64,000 nt of DNA, taken from contig MU004231.1 of assembly GCA_010405405.1 (NCBI GenBank), forward strand, positions 2,285,249 to 2,349,248, in the 5' to 3' direction. The DNA comes from Microthyrium microscopicum. Lineage: Eukaryota > Ascomycota > Dothideomycetes > Microthyriales > Microthyriaceae. Every line of letters begins with the position of its first letter. Within the stretch, counting starts at the first letter, position 1. Under the pieces are notes generated by a model. It was not told the DNA's origin. It worked only from the letters and a program-made list of their open reading frames with translations, and ran no database searches. Both the position numbers and the translations under genes were made by a program. Of the stretch, positions 13,920-25,534 are shown one piece after another.

Positions 13920-14368
13920 ATGAGTCTTGTCTTTATTCTTAACTTTAAATTTAACCTTAATCCTTCTTTTCTACTACTAGAAATCCTTAAAATTAAGACT
14001 TAGGGCCTAAAATAGAAGAAGAGAAAGCTTATTAGAGATAAATATACTAACCTAAAGAATATAAACTAAAAGTATAGTTCTTATAGTAAATTAAGATATA
14101 ATTCTTACGTTTATAGGATTTAGTAATTACGCGCAATTTGGTAAGTAAAGTTAGCTATCTTTAATCTTCTTATTTATAAAAATTAATATATTTTAATACT
14201 AAATTTAAGGTCATAATATAATCCTAAAGGATCTATATTCCTTTTAAAGAGGCCCTCTAGATTAGTATCTAATTTGATACTAACTAATAGCGCTATTATT
14301 ATAGCTAGCTTTTGTATAGCGTCTCTATATAAAAGATGGCTATAGTAATAGCGCGTTGGGATCCCTAA

Positions 14369-14417
14369 AGGGGGGTCTCTAGATAGGGGGGGCCTCTGGA
14401 AGGGGGGAGTGGAAACT
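14369..14417 (-). repeat. right terminal inverted repeat of the outer transposon
   Basis: Partner of 4109-4157. The GC-rich terminal 49 bases stand out sharply from the AT-rich interior, and normal-composition host DNA resumes directly outside. Confidence 0.85.
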
Positions 14418-15005
14418 TCTCCTGGTTTTTGGTGAGAAATTGGGGCGAAGCTACCCCAAATAGGTTTGGTAAGGACGGGTGTGGCAGATGTCGACGATTT
14501 AGTATGGAATGCAAAGGGATGGTTCAAATCAAAGTCACGACTGTATCACAATTTGATCTAAGCATAATGAGGTCTACTTAACCAAAGAAAATAGAAGGTC
14601 AATATCTCCGATTAGGATGAAAATTTAAGATCTTGCCAAATGGCTCGCGTGCAGTTCTAGTTTCTGTTGAAATGGGGCCTTTATGTTTCTTGAGTGGATT
14701 GCAGACAAGGCCGATCAAAACGTAAAAGGGGCGCAGAAGATCGTCAGCCTTGAATCTTTTTTTAGGCCTCGTCGGGTACCTTATGCATCAAATGCGATCT
14801 TCAATTCCTCCTAGAAAATCCTCCATAGACACCCGCTCTAACGTTACTTTTGAATTAAGTAACGTCAAGAGAGTATAAAGCCCGAGGACGGACCTACTAT
14901 TTTCATCCAAACAATCAAATCATCACAACTCAATCATCACAACCAACCATTCACACCATTATCCAATAACCTCCAAATTAACCAAAACCACAAACAAGAA
15001 ACAAC
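14418..15005. other. promoter-side intergenic region of the small secreted protein gene
   Basis: Host DNA of normal composition between the transposon end and the start codon at 15006. The last ~100 bases are a CA-rich leader typical of strongly expressed fungal genes. Confidence 0.5.
14874..14879 (+). promoter_or_regulatory. TATA-like box
   Basis: TATAAA lies 127 bp upstream of the ATG at 15006 and is followed by a long CA-rich, ATG-free leader. It is the likely core promoter of the small secreted protein gene. Confidence 0.45.
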
Positions 15006-15359
15006 ATGAAGGCCTCAACCATCGTACTCGGCGCGCTCTCCGCCTTCACCGTATCAGCAGTCAATGTACAGATCAATGCAACCACCAAGGGCCTCAACAA
15101 CGAAGGTGGTACTTTCCAAATAATCAACGCTCCTCTTTACACCTTGAACCACTATGGTGGTCTTGAGGTCACTGCACTCGAACTTGTTCAAGGACAATCT
15201 ATATCACCAGCCAGCGTCGAATGCCGAATGTATAAAGATGCCGACGGACTGACTCCTGGAAGTCAGCCTTTCTCAGGAAGCACCAAAGCACTGATTGCTA
15301 CAAACACTGTCACCATTGGAAGCATCAACTGCATTGCCATTGAACCAATCACTGCCTAG
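15006..15359 (+). CDS. small secreted protein, 117 aa, unknown function
   Basis: The first ~18 residues (MKASTIVLGALSAFTVSA) form a clear signal peptide. The mature part is about 99 residues, beta-rich and Ser/Thr-rich, with two cysteines (in VECRMYK and INCIAIEP) that could form one disulphide. No family is recognised. The single exon has a good ATG context after a CA-rich leader and a TATA-like box. It sits about 590 bp from an RIP-decayed transposon end, a setting often seen for effector-like genes in plant-associated fungi; that role is only inferred. Confidence 0.75.
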   Translation: MKASTIVLGALSAFTVSAVNVQINATTKGLNNEGGTFQIINAPLYTLNHYGGLEVTALELVQGQSISPASVECRMYKDADGLTPGSQPFSGSTKALIATNTVTIGSINCIAIEPITA

Positions 15360-15969
15360 TTGGACTTGTATAGGTGTATTTCATAGCGACGTTGGTTTTG
15401 TTTACTGAAGGTGCTTAGTTTAATGTATGATAATATTTAGCTCTTAATACATTATTTGAGAAAATCTGGTTACATCAGCTCTTCTTGCCACTTTTGTCAA
15501 TTGCTTCACAGTCTTTTCATATAAACGGCTCCATCATTCGAGGAGCAATCAGGTTTTTCGTAGAATAACAAAGCCACGAGAAATGCAAGAGCTCTTAACT
15601 TGCATTGGAAATGATCTGGAACTTTTATCTGCAGTTGGCATTGTGTGTCGTCCCAGGGCTCGAATAACTGGTAGAATCAGCCATGATCTGCTCACTTGTA
15701 GCTAATATGATCAAAATTATAGCAGAGCCGCATTTTCAGAACTCGAGCCCCAATCTACATACATCTATTTCTCAGTGCCCGGTCCGTTAGTCTACGTGTG
15801 CTGGACGCCGGGAGAAATAAAGCCTCTAGGATTAGAGTTAATATACAATCTTAAGCACGTCGCTCCGTTTTCCTTTAGACTCAATGATCAGCTCTGCACG
15901 CTCTTTGTCTTGTAGTTTTGGTGTGGTATTAACTACCGTAATGGTCACTTTGAACATCATTTTGCCATA
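15360..15969. other. intergenic region
   Basis: Contains the 3' flank of the small secreted gene and the promoter of the beta-glucosidase gene. No gene seen. Confidence 0.5.
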
Positions 15970-17862
15970 ATGAAGTCCTCCATTGGTGTTGTGTTTTCGC
16001 TCGCCATATCGATACGAGCCGCCGCGATAGTTTCATTCCCTAATCCACCGGGTTACACCACGAGAACATACAATGCCCACGCTCCATCTTCCGCTGCGAA
16101 ATCAACCGATCAATACTCCAACGACGCTCTTGTCTCCCTCTGGTCTCGCGTCGGCCCCATCGCACCACCCAAAAACACAGCTGTTGCATCACCAACGCCT
16201 GAGCCTTCTTCTCTTTCCGCATTCCCACAACCGGATCCCGCTTTCCACCCGCTCGTTGCAAGTCACGAAACAGGTCTCAAAGATGTCAAGTTACCGCAGA
16301 ACTTTGCCTGGGGCGTAGCATCAAGTGCATATCAGATCGAAGGCGCTGCAAAAGAAGATGGAAAGGGTCCGAGCATTTGGGACATGCTAAGCCACCAAGT
16401 GCCTGGGTTCGTAGCAGATAACAGCACCGGAGATGTGCTGGCCGAACACTACTATCTTTTCAAGCAAGATATTGCCCGCCTCAAGGCGCTCGGCTTTAAA
16501 GCATTTAGTCCCAGTATCAGTTGGCCCCGAATCTTTCCCTTTGGCAATGGTCCTGTCAATGCTCCAGGCGTCGCACACTATGATGCGGTTATCACTGCGC
16601 TCGTCGACGTGGGGATTTCACCTGCCGTGACGCTCTTTCACTGGGATACACCACTTGCACTATTCCACGAGTATGGTGGTTGGAGCAATGAGAAGATTGT
16701 TGATGACTTCGTCCACTACGCCAAGTTCATCATCACTCGCTATGATAAATACGTACCAATCTGGTTCACCATCAACGAGCCGCAGTACTGTAACTGGCAG
16801 TATGCTGGCTACCCGGCTGAAATTTTAAACCCAAAGACTGGCAAGAAGGGCGAGAAGGGAGGAATCAAGGCAAGATTTGCCTGTGGCCATTATACACTTC
16901 TGGCACACGCTCGCGTTGCCAAGTGGTATCATGAGGAGTTCAAGGGCCAGGGTCGCATCACTTTCAAGAATAGCGGAAACTATTATGAGCCAGCGAGCAC
17001 TGCGGCAGCGGATCTCAGAAGTGCCCAGCGCAACTATGATTTTAGTATTGGTTGGTTTTCTGGGCCTTGGACTGATGGCGACTATCCGGAAAGTTTGAAG
17101 TCGACACTGGATGATGTGCTGCCAAAGTATACGGAGGAGGAGAAGAGAATAATCAAGGGCAGTTGCGACTTCTATGCCATTGATGCATACACCAGCTACA
17201 CGGCATTTGGCAGCAGTAACGACGAGGCATGCATGAAAGACCCGAAGAATGGAGCATTTCCGGAATGTGCAGGAAGCCGACAAGCAGGCAACGATGGCTT
17301 CCCCATGGGCCCAGCTGGTGATACTGGCGTTGATTGGATGAAGACCACTCCTGGTGGGATCAGGAGATACCTGAGAAAGCTCAAGGAGATGTGGCCATCG
17401 ATACCTGATATCGTAGTGACAGAGTTTGGATTTGCTGAACCATTTGAGAACTTGATGAAAACCAAAGGAGAAATTCTCTGGGATCTTCGAAGAGCTGTGA
17501 GTTCCGCTGACAGACTGATTCGAGGAGAATGCTAAGAGTGTAGGATTATTATCAAGGCTTTTTGGATAACATACTAGCAAGTATCCATTATGACAAGGTC
17601 AACGTTACTGGAGCCTGGGGATGGGTACACATTCTTTCTTCTCGAGGATTTTTGGCTAAGCTAATCAATGAAGGCAATATTCGATAACTTCGAATGGAAT
17701 GCTGGCCTTTCTACGAGATTTGGACTGCAGTAAGAGTTGCCTAGAAGCATAACATCAACATGGAAAGCTGTGTACTAAAAGCCTTGCAGATATGTCAACT
17801 ACACGGATCTTACCAGAACACCTAAAGCCAGCATGTTCCAGTTCCTGAATTGGTTCCAGTAA
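15970..17862 (+). CDS. secreted GH1 beta-glucosidase
   Basis: The predicted product hydrolyses beta-glucosides (cellobiose-type or plant aryl glucosides) outside the cell. Four exons are supported: 15970-17496, 17544-17624, 17674-17729 and 17790-17862, giving 578 aa. Residues 1-19 are a signal peptide, followed by a Pro/Ser-rich linker to about residue 110. The GH1 barrel starts at KLPQNFAWGVASSAYQIEGA. The acid/base glutamate is in FTINEPQY and the nucleophile glutamate in VVTEFGF (VTEFGF instead of the usual TENG). The last small exons restore GAWGW, FDNFEWNAGL and the C-terminal QYVNYTDLTRTPK, all GH1 hallmarks, so the early stop in the first frame is simply intron sequence. The long minus-strand frame opposite it is a shadow. 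Confidence 0.9.
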
Positions 17863-18464
17863 GTTATACCTAAACTTTTTGTTGATATGACCTAAACAGT
17901 AGTAGTGGGCATGGAGCGTGAACTTCTTTCGTTTGCGTTGCATAAAATCAGCAGTCCAGAATAATATAAGAAATCAGAATAGACCTCTTTCTGCACGTGA
18001 AGAAGACAAGGAAGACTGGTAATGACTCCTACCAGCTGCTGTTGGCCTACCAAAACTACTACTCCATCGCAATCGTGCTCATGATTGGACATTATACCAC
18101 TTTGGTTACCATAAAATCATGAAGCTGTGTTTCTAAGAGGGGGTTAGATTGAAGTATCCTATTTCTAGTCAGTACATTTCAATGGTACAACATGGGAGGA
18201 GCTTAAACAGAATTGTGCGAGTTCTGACAGGGAAGATGGCGAGGCACGTCGACCCTTAAGCAGACCACAAGATATGGGACCAAAATAGAAGTTAGCAATC
18301 TCTATTCCAATCTCAAGGACAACCACAATTGAACCTTAGTAATGACCGCACACGAACCTGCCACCTTGCACTGCAAATTTCCCTTTGAGTGACTTCATAA
18401 ACCATCATACCTTATTCATACACAACACCAAGCTACCACTTTCTCTCAAATCTCCTAGGAAAGT
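17863..18464. other. intergenic region
   Basis: No supported gene. It is the 3' flank of the beta-glucosidase gene and the 5' flank of the next secreted protein gene. Confidence 0.5.
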
Positions 18465-18938
18465 ATGTGGATCTTTTATTTCATCAGTCTCCTCGTTGCG
18501 CTGGCTACTGCCGACCCAATTGTCACCTGCGTGAAAGGCAGAAGATACTGCGGCCAAAGCCTGGCCAATCTTAGTCGTGGTAAGTCGTCATCTTTCAAAC
18601 ATTCCATCGCGAAGGTGTAAGAGACTGGCAAAAAGTGTCAGGCTACTTCATATAGAACAAAATGCTAACACACATGAACAGTCACCGGCGGCAAGTCACA
18701 GTGGGTCGAACCAGGCCAAGCATACTACGACCGAATGGCGGCCGCATACCAAATAGGTCTTCGAATGCGATGGCCCCCAAGCGATGAGAAGTTGCGCGAC
18801 TCGCTTTACCTCTGCGTTAAAGATGACAATACTACTGGCAACCTCGTGTACATCAAGACCTGCTCGACCTGTATGCAAAGTCAAGCCAAGTATCATGATT
18901 ACTGCACCTATGGAACGCATAGACCTCACAAGGCGTAG
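18465..18938 (+). CDS. small cysteine-rich secreted protein, 123 aa
   Basis: Two exons (18465-18579 and 18682-18938) are joined by a GTAAGT...CAG intron that keeps the frame. Residues 1-16 (MWIFYFISLLVALATA) are a signal peptide. The mature chain of about 107 aa has six cysteines (TCVKG, YCGQS, LCVKD, TCSTC, YCTYG), enough for three disulphides. No known family is recognised. It is third in a run of secreted-protein genes downstream of the large TE island, so it is a candidate effector-like or antimicrobial-type secreted protein, by inference only. Confidence 0.75.
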
Positions 18939-21310
18939 AGTCTGGTGGATTGTGTGAGGAGTTGGGAGATGGGATACTCGCAAGGGCGAAATTTTGGTGA
19001 TGTTTGTCTGAGAGGTTGTGTGCTGAGAAAAGTGGTCTCCTGGAGATAGTTCAAGGCCTTTTCGTTGTCGTATCTCGGTATAATAGTCCTTCAGGAGTCG
19101 AGAATCAATGTACGTTCATGTGAATCATATGATGTCGCTATTCTCGCTTGATCATTCTGCCTTCAACTCTTGGTAATCACGGCCATGTTGGAAATTGATC
19201 ATTCTGCTTTTCGAAGTCTGACCGCTCAGTAGTCCAATCGCACGCACCGTGTACTAGAGTATATCTCCAGTGGATCGATGGAAGTGATATCCGCCATAAT
19301 GTTAGTAATGGCACCCATGCCTTGAATTAGGTTGATGGCGAAGTCATCCTACAAGTTCTTATGTTGCTCGAAAAGTGGTGCAACGAAAGGCCAACGTCCA
19401 ATGTATTGCTCACTAACCCACAAAATTAAAAGCAGCGGAGAGGCTGAACCCAAGGCACTTTCAACACTCACTGTCTTGCAGATAGATACATAACGGTAGA
19501 TGAAACTGAGCGTTCACAGGGGCCGTCAACCCGCGAGTTGTTCAGAAAGCCGCTGGCCAGCACGTTAGAAGTGCATATGTAGCCCGAATTCAAGACAGGC
19601 ACAGCGATGGCGAAGAAGAATGATGATGTGACGTTAACAGCTGGCCAGCTACAAGGGGCTATAAATGGACAAGTCAGGGAAAAAGGGGCTGTGAGATGGA
19701 TCGCAGCGGGGAGAAGCGGAGAGCGGCAGCCACTTGTTCGATAAGACGACTGCCCACCTGACACTGGTGCGAGATCAGGGAAAACAAGCAAGGCAAGCCG
19801 TCAGTCAGTGGTGCTGGTGACAGGACAGAGTCAATCACTGGCTGCCAGGATCCAGAAAGTTGGCTGACGAAGTTGGCTGGATGAGCCCTGGGGTTCAACC
19901 TGCTCCGTGTTCAACCTTGACTCTTACTGACGATATGATGTGAACTATGACAAGTCATAACGATAGCTTGAAGATCAAGGAAGGCTGATAGCGAACGACT
20001 CCGAGTAAAGAAGAAATAGAAATCGTCAAATAGATCGTCTGTTGTCAACTGTACCTGCTGATATGATTAGACAGATGGGGCTTGCGTCAGAAAGAGTATC
20101 AGCTCGGCAGTCTAATGATAGGACAAAGGCATAGGTAATGATGGATGATGTCCAAGTCACCGCGGCACAAGTCTGAAGTGTCAGCGATATGTTGTTCCCT
20201 TTGGGCCGAGCGCAGCATAAAGAGCCAGTGATAGCAAGAGAAGGTATTCAGAAGGGATGAGACCAACCGGAAAGAGGGAATATAGCGTAGAATTTCTGAG
20301 TTGGTACAGATAGCATTACCATTTTAAATATTGATATTGGGTAAAGAAGGAGAGAAGAAAGATTAAATGCTTTGATGCTATGATGGAGGGAGGAAGGGGT
20401 CATACAGAGGGTTGAGATAGGGGGCTCCAGGCTAGAAACTAGGCACATGCACCCAACAGCCAGCGTTAAGCTTAACCTCTCTCTATCACCATCGCCATCT
20501 CCCATCACCACTCTTGACTTTGACATCTCTCTGCCTCGTACCTTCTAGCATACATAGCATATCTCTCTTTCTCCTGCCTCAAGCTGGAATGTACTCCTAC
20601 TCTTTCCTCTCACTGCAATCCTACTTACCAGTTAAACTCATGACAACTTGCTCTATTTAGTCTAACATACCCCTGCCTTGGAGTGCTTGGTTCCATCTGT
20701 CCTAGTTTCAACCTACCAACACCTACATTTCTAACCTTCAACCTCTGCTCAACACTCTATCCACAGCTTACGCAACTTCTCTTCTGTCTGATATCTCATC
20801 ATCGACAACACAACTGCGTGTATACTCCTGCTACCCTCCAAATCACCCTATTACAACTCAGCTTTGGCTTGAGTTGAAGCGAATGCTGGTACTTTGATTG
20901 ATCGGACTCCGGCTCTTCTTAGGCAGACGGATTTTCCCATCTTCAAGTTACCATCAACTCTCTTCGACCATCGCCAAATCAGCAATATAGTCGAGCTGGC
21001 AAATCCTCCCTCAGCCAACTCCTCCCGCACCCCATTCGCCTCCGACCACCCAACCATTTCCGCCACTCCCTCTTCCACCACTATCACAGCAACCTCAGCA
21101 CCTCCCCAACGATCCTCCGCTCCCGTATCCCTCCCCATACCCGCTACTATCGCGCAGTCGACTATTTCACGAGCAGATATAGTATATCCTAGCCCCGGCA
21201 AGCGTCGACGGAGCTCCGACTCCGACCCCTCTGTCCACTCCGACGACCCAGACGATCCTGCCCGATCGTCAGCTAGAAACACTAAGCGTAGGCGCCACGA
21301 CGACGAATCC
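18939..21310. other. long intergenic region and possible extra 5' coding part of the WD40 gene
   Basis: From about 20,894 a frame continuous with the WD40 gene encodes a Ser/Pro-rich disordered stretch with basic patches (GKRRRSSDSD, NTKRRRHDDE). This looks like real protein but has no in-frame ATG, so an upstream spliced exon is likely. The region 18,939 to about 20,600 shows no gene. The part around 20,540-20,880 is CT-rich, like a fungal promoter or leader. Confidence 0.45.
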
Positions 21311-23780
21311 ATGCGTCTGGACGGAACTCAAAAAGGCTCACAATCCCCTTCACACTCGTTACACAACGGCTCAAATACCTCCAATGGTCATAGTCCTACC
21401 ATTGGCAAGGTGACCAATGGCCACGGACCTTTGCGCTTGCCCTCGAATGGAACACACCGAATCATCAATGGATTGTCACCTGCCAAGAGCTATCCGCCCA
21501 TATGGCATGATCACAATCGGGAAGAGGTGTCAAGATTGCTGATACAGGCTCTAAATGAGCTGGGTTATACCAATTCTGCAAAATCGTTGAGCAGAGAGAG
21601 CGGTTACGAACTGGAAACACCCAATGTCTCGTCATTTCGAAATGCTGTTCTTGAGGGGCGGTGGGATGATGCAGAATTGTTGTTATTTGGGGAGAATGCC
21701 TATGCCGGAGAACCTTCCGAAGAGTGGCGATTAAAAACTGCTGGGCTTCGCACACGAGCTGCATCCTGGACAGGGAAAGGGTTGGCACTAGTAAACGAAG
21801 CCAACAGCTCCGAAATGCTTTTCTGGATAAGACAGCAGAAATATCTCGAATTGCTGGAAAAGCGAGATCTCACAAACGCCTTGGTGGTCTTACGCCAGCA
21901 GTTAACACCACATTCGCGAAATACACAGCGGTTACATGCTCTTGGAGGCCTTTTGATGTGTGCATCCGTCGATGATTTGAAAACACAAGCAGATTGGGAT
22001 GGGGCGAGAGGAGATTCACGACATCATTTGCTGTCTCAACTATCGCGTACGTATCCCCATCGACGGTGATGGCTGTCTTTGCCCCATTTGAGTACATTTT
22101 CGGTGGGCGCCATAACTAACTCTGTTTATAGGTCTGATTTCACCCAAGGTCATGATTCCCGAAAACCGGTTATCGGATCTACTCCATCAAGTAAAAAACT
22201 CTTGGATAGTGGACTGTTTATACCACAACACGAACGAATCGCCCTCCCTATACTCGAATCATACCTGCGATCGGAACGATTTTCCGTATCAAGTGGTCAA
22301 AGACATAGCTGAACACGCCGATGAGATTTGGTACATTGAATTTTCTCACAATGGAAAATTCATGGCGACGGGCGGAAAAGATAAGATGGTCATTATCTAT
22401 GACGTTCAGGACAACTTCAAAGTTCTGCATCGTTTTGACGAACATGGTGCAGGAGTTTGCTACTTGTCTTGGAGCCCTGACGACACGAAGCTTATCACCT
22501 GCGCGCGGCAACCTGACAACTCTCTCCGGGTGTACGAACTGAAAGATGGACACATTTCCACTCACATACATCATTTTGATGCCCCTCCGACGGTCGCGAT
22601 CTGGCTTCCCGATGGAGAGAACTTTCTTGTTGGTAAGATATGGCCGTGAAGACACATTTCTTCTCTGTATTCGAGATCATTCAGCGCACTTGATGGCTGC
22701 TATTGCACATCATCTTCCTCATAGCGTCTTCTCCTGAAAGATTGTTATGGGCGCCAATGAATGCTATGGCGCCAACGAATGCGACGGGAAGTCTGAAAAC
22801 ATGCTGACTTTGATAAACTAGGCTCTTTGGACTACCATCACGCGATCGAAATCTGTAATATTTATGAGGACGTCATGGACCAATTTGCCGGAACGGACAG
22901 TAAAGCTAGAATCTATGACCTTGCCCTTTCCCCGGATGGGAAAAAGGTGGTGGCAATGTCAAAGAACCGACTCTACGTGTTTGATTTTGCTTCGAAGAAA
23001 AAGTTGAGCGAATGGCAGATGGATGATGTGGAAATGACGAGCGTTCATATATCGCGCGATTCAAAGCACATGCTCGTGAGCATGAATCCAAACAAAATCC
23101 AACTCATAAATATCGAAAACGGCGACGTTGTCCGCACATACGAAGGACACAAACAGGAAGGGTTTTTGATAAGAAGCAATTTTGGCGGTGCGGCGGGAAC
23201 TTTTGTTATGAGTGGCAGTGAAGGCAAGTCGGAAATTGGTTGTTCATTGCTCAAATCTAATTCGTGATAGACTCGCAAATATATATCTGGCGTACCAGTG
23301 GACAACTTGTGGAGGTGTTACCAGGTCACGGTAAGCGTTCCCATGCGCGAAGATCTCCTTGTTGTCATCCAACGGCAATTAATGCATTCGGTGCTCCTCA
23401 TTGCAGTGCCTGGCTCGCTTCCTGATCGATCAAAAGTTTGGAGAAATTTTATTCTTGAAGATTTTCTGATTGTTTCGATTTGGCAAGTTGGTGCCATCGT
23501 GCTTGATGGCTGCCATAGCATCCGATGGTTCCCAAAGCTCATCATGGAGATTCATTGCAAGGCACAATTTGACTTTTTACTGACCAATATCAGGTGCCGA
23601 CTCTGGCTGCGTTAATGCTCTTGCATGGCATCCTACCATCCCGTCTTACTTTGCAAGTGCTGGAGATGATGGCAGAGTAAAGATGTGAGTTCCACGAGAC
23701 ATGAATCGTTGCATGAGCTAATATTATTCAGTTGGTCATCAGACCGGTATGCTTCAGAGTACAGTAGAGGCGTTGATTGA
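21311..23780 (+). CDS. GID7: Gid7/WDR26-like CTLH-WD40 protein of the GID ubiquitin ligase
   Basis: The family member is a subunit of the GID/CTLH E3 complex that targets gluconeogenic enzymes for degradation. Six exons keep frame: 21311-22046, 22132-22632, 22822-23223, 23271-23330, 23594-23684 and 23732-23780, giving 612 aa from the first in-frame ATG. A LisH/CTLH region (EVSRLLIQALNELGY) is followed by CTLH helices and the segment MIPENRLSDLLHQVK typical of WDR26. The WD repeats include EIWYIEFSHNGKFMATGGKD, YLSWSPDDTKL, DLALSPDGK and SYFASAGDDGRVKIWSS. The third intron (23224-23270) has a GC donor (GCAAGT), because only this joins the GSED-SQIYIW strand in frame. The true start may lie upstream (see 18939-21310). 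Confidence 0.85.
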
Positions 23781-24510
23781 AATCGATTGAACTCATCATC
23801 AATGAGAATGCCACAAGTTCGTGCCATTCCACGCCATCACCACATAACCTCATCATCGTACTTGGCTCCCATCACATCTTCTGGCTCCCATCAACTCACC
23901 TGGCCCCATCAACTCGCTTGGCGCGGAGCTTGACAGGGTTTTCGGTAGTCAAACAAGTACATGTCGGTATAGCACGATGCAGCGAGCACAATATTAGGTA
24001 ATCTAAATACCAGTTGGTGCGTGAAATGGAGCACATGGTGCAAGTCATAATCTCTTGATACGCCTTGGATTGAGTTTCTGTTGTTCATTCATTGTTTCGG
24101 CATTTTGGCATTGCATGATAGGAGATAACCCGGCGTGTGCATACCTAAGAGGTACCTAGCTAGAGCAGCAATATTACCATTGATTCATTCTATCATACTC
24201 TGCATTTGATTCTGGTGTGCATTCGGGTGTGGTGCCAAATTATTGAAGGGGTGAATTTGTCAGCGTAAATTGACGCCATTGCAACTTCCATTCTCGGACA
24301 ACTTCAATGTTTGATCTTTTTCACTCCACGCCCAGCATTATTGATATCAGCAACTCAACCCTTGAAACTATCAATTATCGGCCACAAGAGCTAGGAAACC
24401 TCTCAAACTCTAAAGCGACAAAGGAATATATCCACACGACAGCCCCGCTGCCCCTCCATCATCTACGCCAGAGGTGGCAATCATCCTCATCCGAGTCATC
24501 TCATTTCTCC
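23781..24510. other. intergenic region with a possible N-terminal extension of Cfd1
   Basis: A frame open from ATG 24307 runs into the Cfd1 gene, adding 68 residues that look non-conserved. Otherwise no gene is seen. Confidence 0.45.
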
Positions 24511-25449
24511 ATGGCGCCCAAAATCATCCTCATCCTCTCCGGCAAAGGCGGCGTCGGCAAATCTTCCATCACAACGCAACTCGCCCTCTCCTTCTGTCTT
24601 GCCGGCTCCAATGTCGGCGTTCTCGACTTGGATCTCACAGGGCCAAACATCCCTCGCTTTCTGGGCTGTGAACGCAGTACCGTCACACAAAGTGCCGCCG
24701 GCCTAGTACCAGTTATTGTCCATGGACGACATAATGCGAAAATAGAGTCCAGCACAACTACCTCAAATGAGTCGTCCCAGAATGGAGTGTCACAAGAAGA
24801 AGTATCAATTGGCGCCCTCCACGTAATGTCCCTCGCCTTCATGCTCCCTGCCCGCTCCTCCGCCGTCATCTGGCGCGGACCTAAAAAGACCGCTATGGTG
24901 CGCCAATTCCTTACGCAGACTGCCTGGCCATCTGATCTCGATTATCTGCTTGTCGACACGCCGCCTGGCACATCGGATGAGCATATCGCCGCGCTTGAGA
25001 CGCTGTTGTCTACTACGCAAGAGGGTTCTGCGCCCGGCGAGTTGGCGGGTGCTATACTAGTCACGACACCACAGGCTATTGCGACGGAAGATGTACGCAA
25101 GGAACGCTCATTTTGCGTGAAGACGGGGACGAGAGTGCTGGGGGTTGTGGAGAATATGGCGGGCTTTGTGTGTCCGCATTGTGCGGAGTGTACGAATGTG
25201 TTTAGTCGTGGAGGTGGAGAGGTTATGGCTGGTGAGTGGGGAGTCAAGTTCCTAGGGCGGTGTCCGATAGATCCTGCGTTTGGGGTGCTGGTGGAGGAGG
25301 GGACGAGGCCGGTGTATCCGGTTGGCACTGGGGAGGGAGGCAAGCGGGTGGTGGAAGGGGATGGGCTGGTGGAGAAGTATAGTAGCTGTGAGTTAGCGGT
25401 TGTATTAGATGGAGTGAGGAGGGGGCTGATGGAGGAGATTGGAAGTTGA
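24511..25449 (+). CDS. CFD1: Cfd1/NUBP2-type cytosolic Fe-S cluster scaffold P-loop ATPase
   Basis: With Nbp35, Cfd1 forms the scaffold that assembles [4Fe-4S] clusters for cytosolic and nuclear proteins. From ATG 24511 the protein is 312 aa and starts [19 protein letters not shown], matching the family start and the deviant Walker A (GKGGVGKS). Other motifs are [26 protein letters not shown] (Walker B region) and the cluster-binding CPHCAEC with its CxxC. An in-frame ATG at 24307 would add 68 aa; I prefer the inner start because family members begin just before the P-loop. It is a single exon, and its GC-rich 3' half is ordinary. Confidence 0.9.
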   Translation: MAPKIILILSGKGGVGKSSITTQLALSFCLAGSNVGVLDLDLTGPNIPRFLGCERSTVTQSAAGLVPVIVHGRHNAKIESSTTTSNESSQNGVSQEEVSIGALHVMSLAFMLPARSSAVIWRGPKKTAMVRQFLTQTAWPSDLDYLLVDTPPGTSDEHIAALETLLSTTQEGSAPGELAGAILVTTPQAIATEDVRKERSFCVKTGTRVLGVVENMAGFVCPHCAECTNVFSRGGGEVMAGEWGVKFLGRCPIDPAFGVLVEEGTRPVYPVGTGEGGKRVVEGDGLVEKYSSCELAVVLDGVRRGLMEEIGS

Positions 25450-25534
25450 TGGAGAAACGAAGAGATGATGTGATGAGTTTTTTCCCCCTAACGTTCTACC
25501 ATTACATTGCCATATAAACGTCAACTCTGACCAT

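Larger units (their letters stand above)
4109..14417. mobile_element. RIP-decayed TIR transposon (possibly Mutator-like), split by an LTR element
   Basis: The ends 4109-4157 and 14369-14417 are inverted repeats of 49 bp with one mismatch. They start AGTTTCCACTCCCCCC and contain two AGAG(G/A)CCCCCC blocks. Removing the inserted LTR element (6351-13919 plus one copy of its 5-bp target duplication) leaves about 2.7 kb of element. In the left arm a plus-strand frame from about 4,520 to 5,420 stays readable except for TAG/TAA codons where CAG/CAA/TGG would be expected. A stretch near 5,110-5,300 loosely resembles a MULE transposase core (Tyr-Leu-Asp, then about 50 residues on an aromatic 'RxFYRCL' segment). 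No 8-11 bp target duplication is visible, so the Mutator assignment is weak. A Fot1/pogo origin is the main alternative, because those also have C-rich ends. Confidence 0.6.

Noticed and set aside
4109-14417. Large virus-like (Polinton) or Starship-type cargo element
   Set aside because: Size is explained by a 7.6-kb LTR element inside a ~2.7-kb TIR element; no capsid, DNA polymerase B or tyrosine-recombinase signature was recognised.
14183-14527. 114-codon minus-strand frame at the end of the TE island
   Set aside because: It spans the RIP-decayed transposon end and its inverted repeat; the apparent protein is a by-product of low-complexity DNA.
16825-17580. 251-codon minus-strand frame
   Set aside because: It lies wholly opposite the GH1 beta-glucosidase, whose codons and motifs are clear; the antisense frame has no recognisable content.
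20851-21312. 153-codon minus-strand frame
   Set aside because: Shadow of the Ser/Pro-rich N-terminal region of the Gid7/WDR26 gene.
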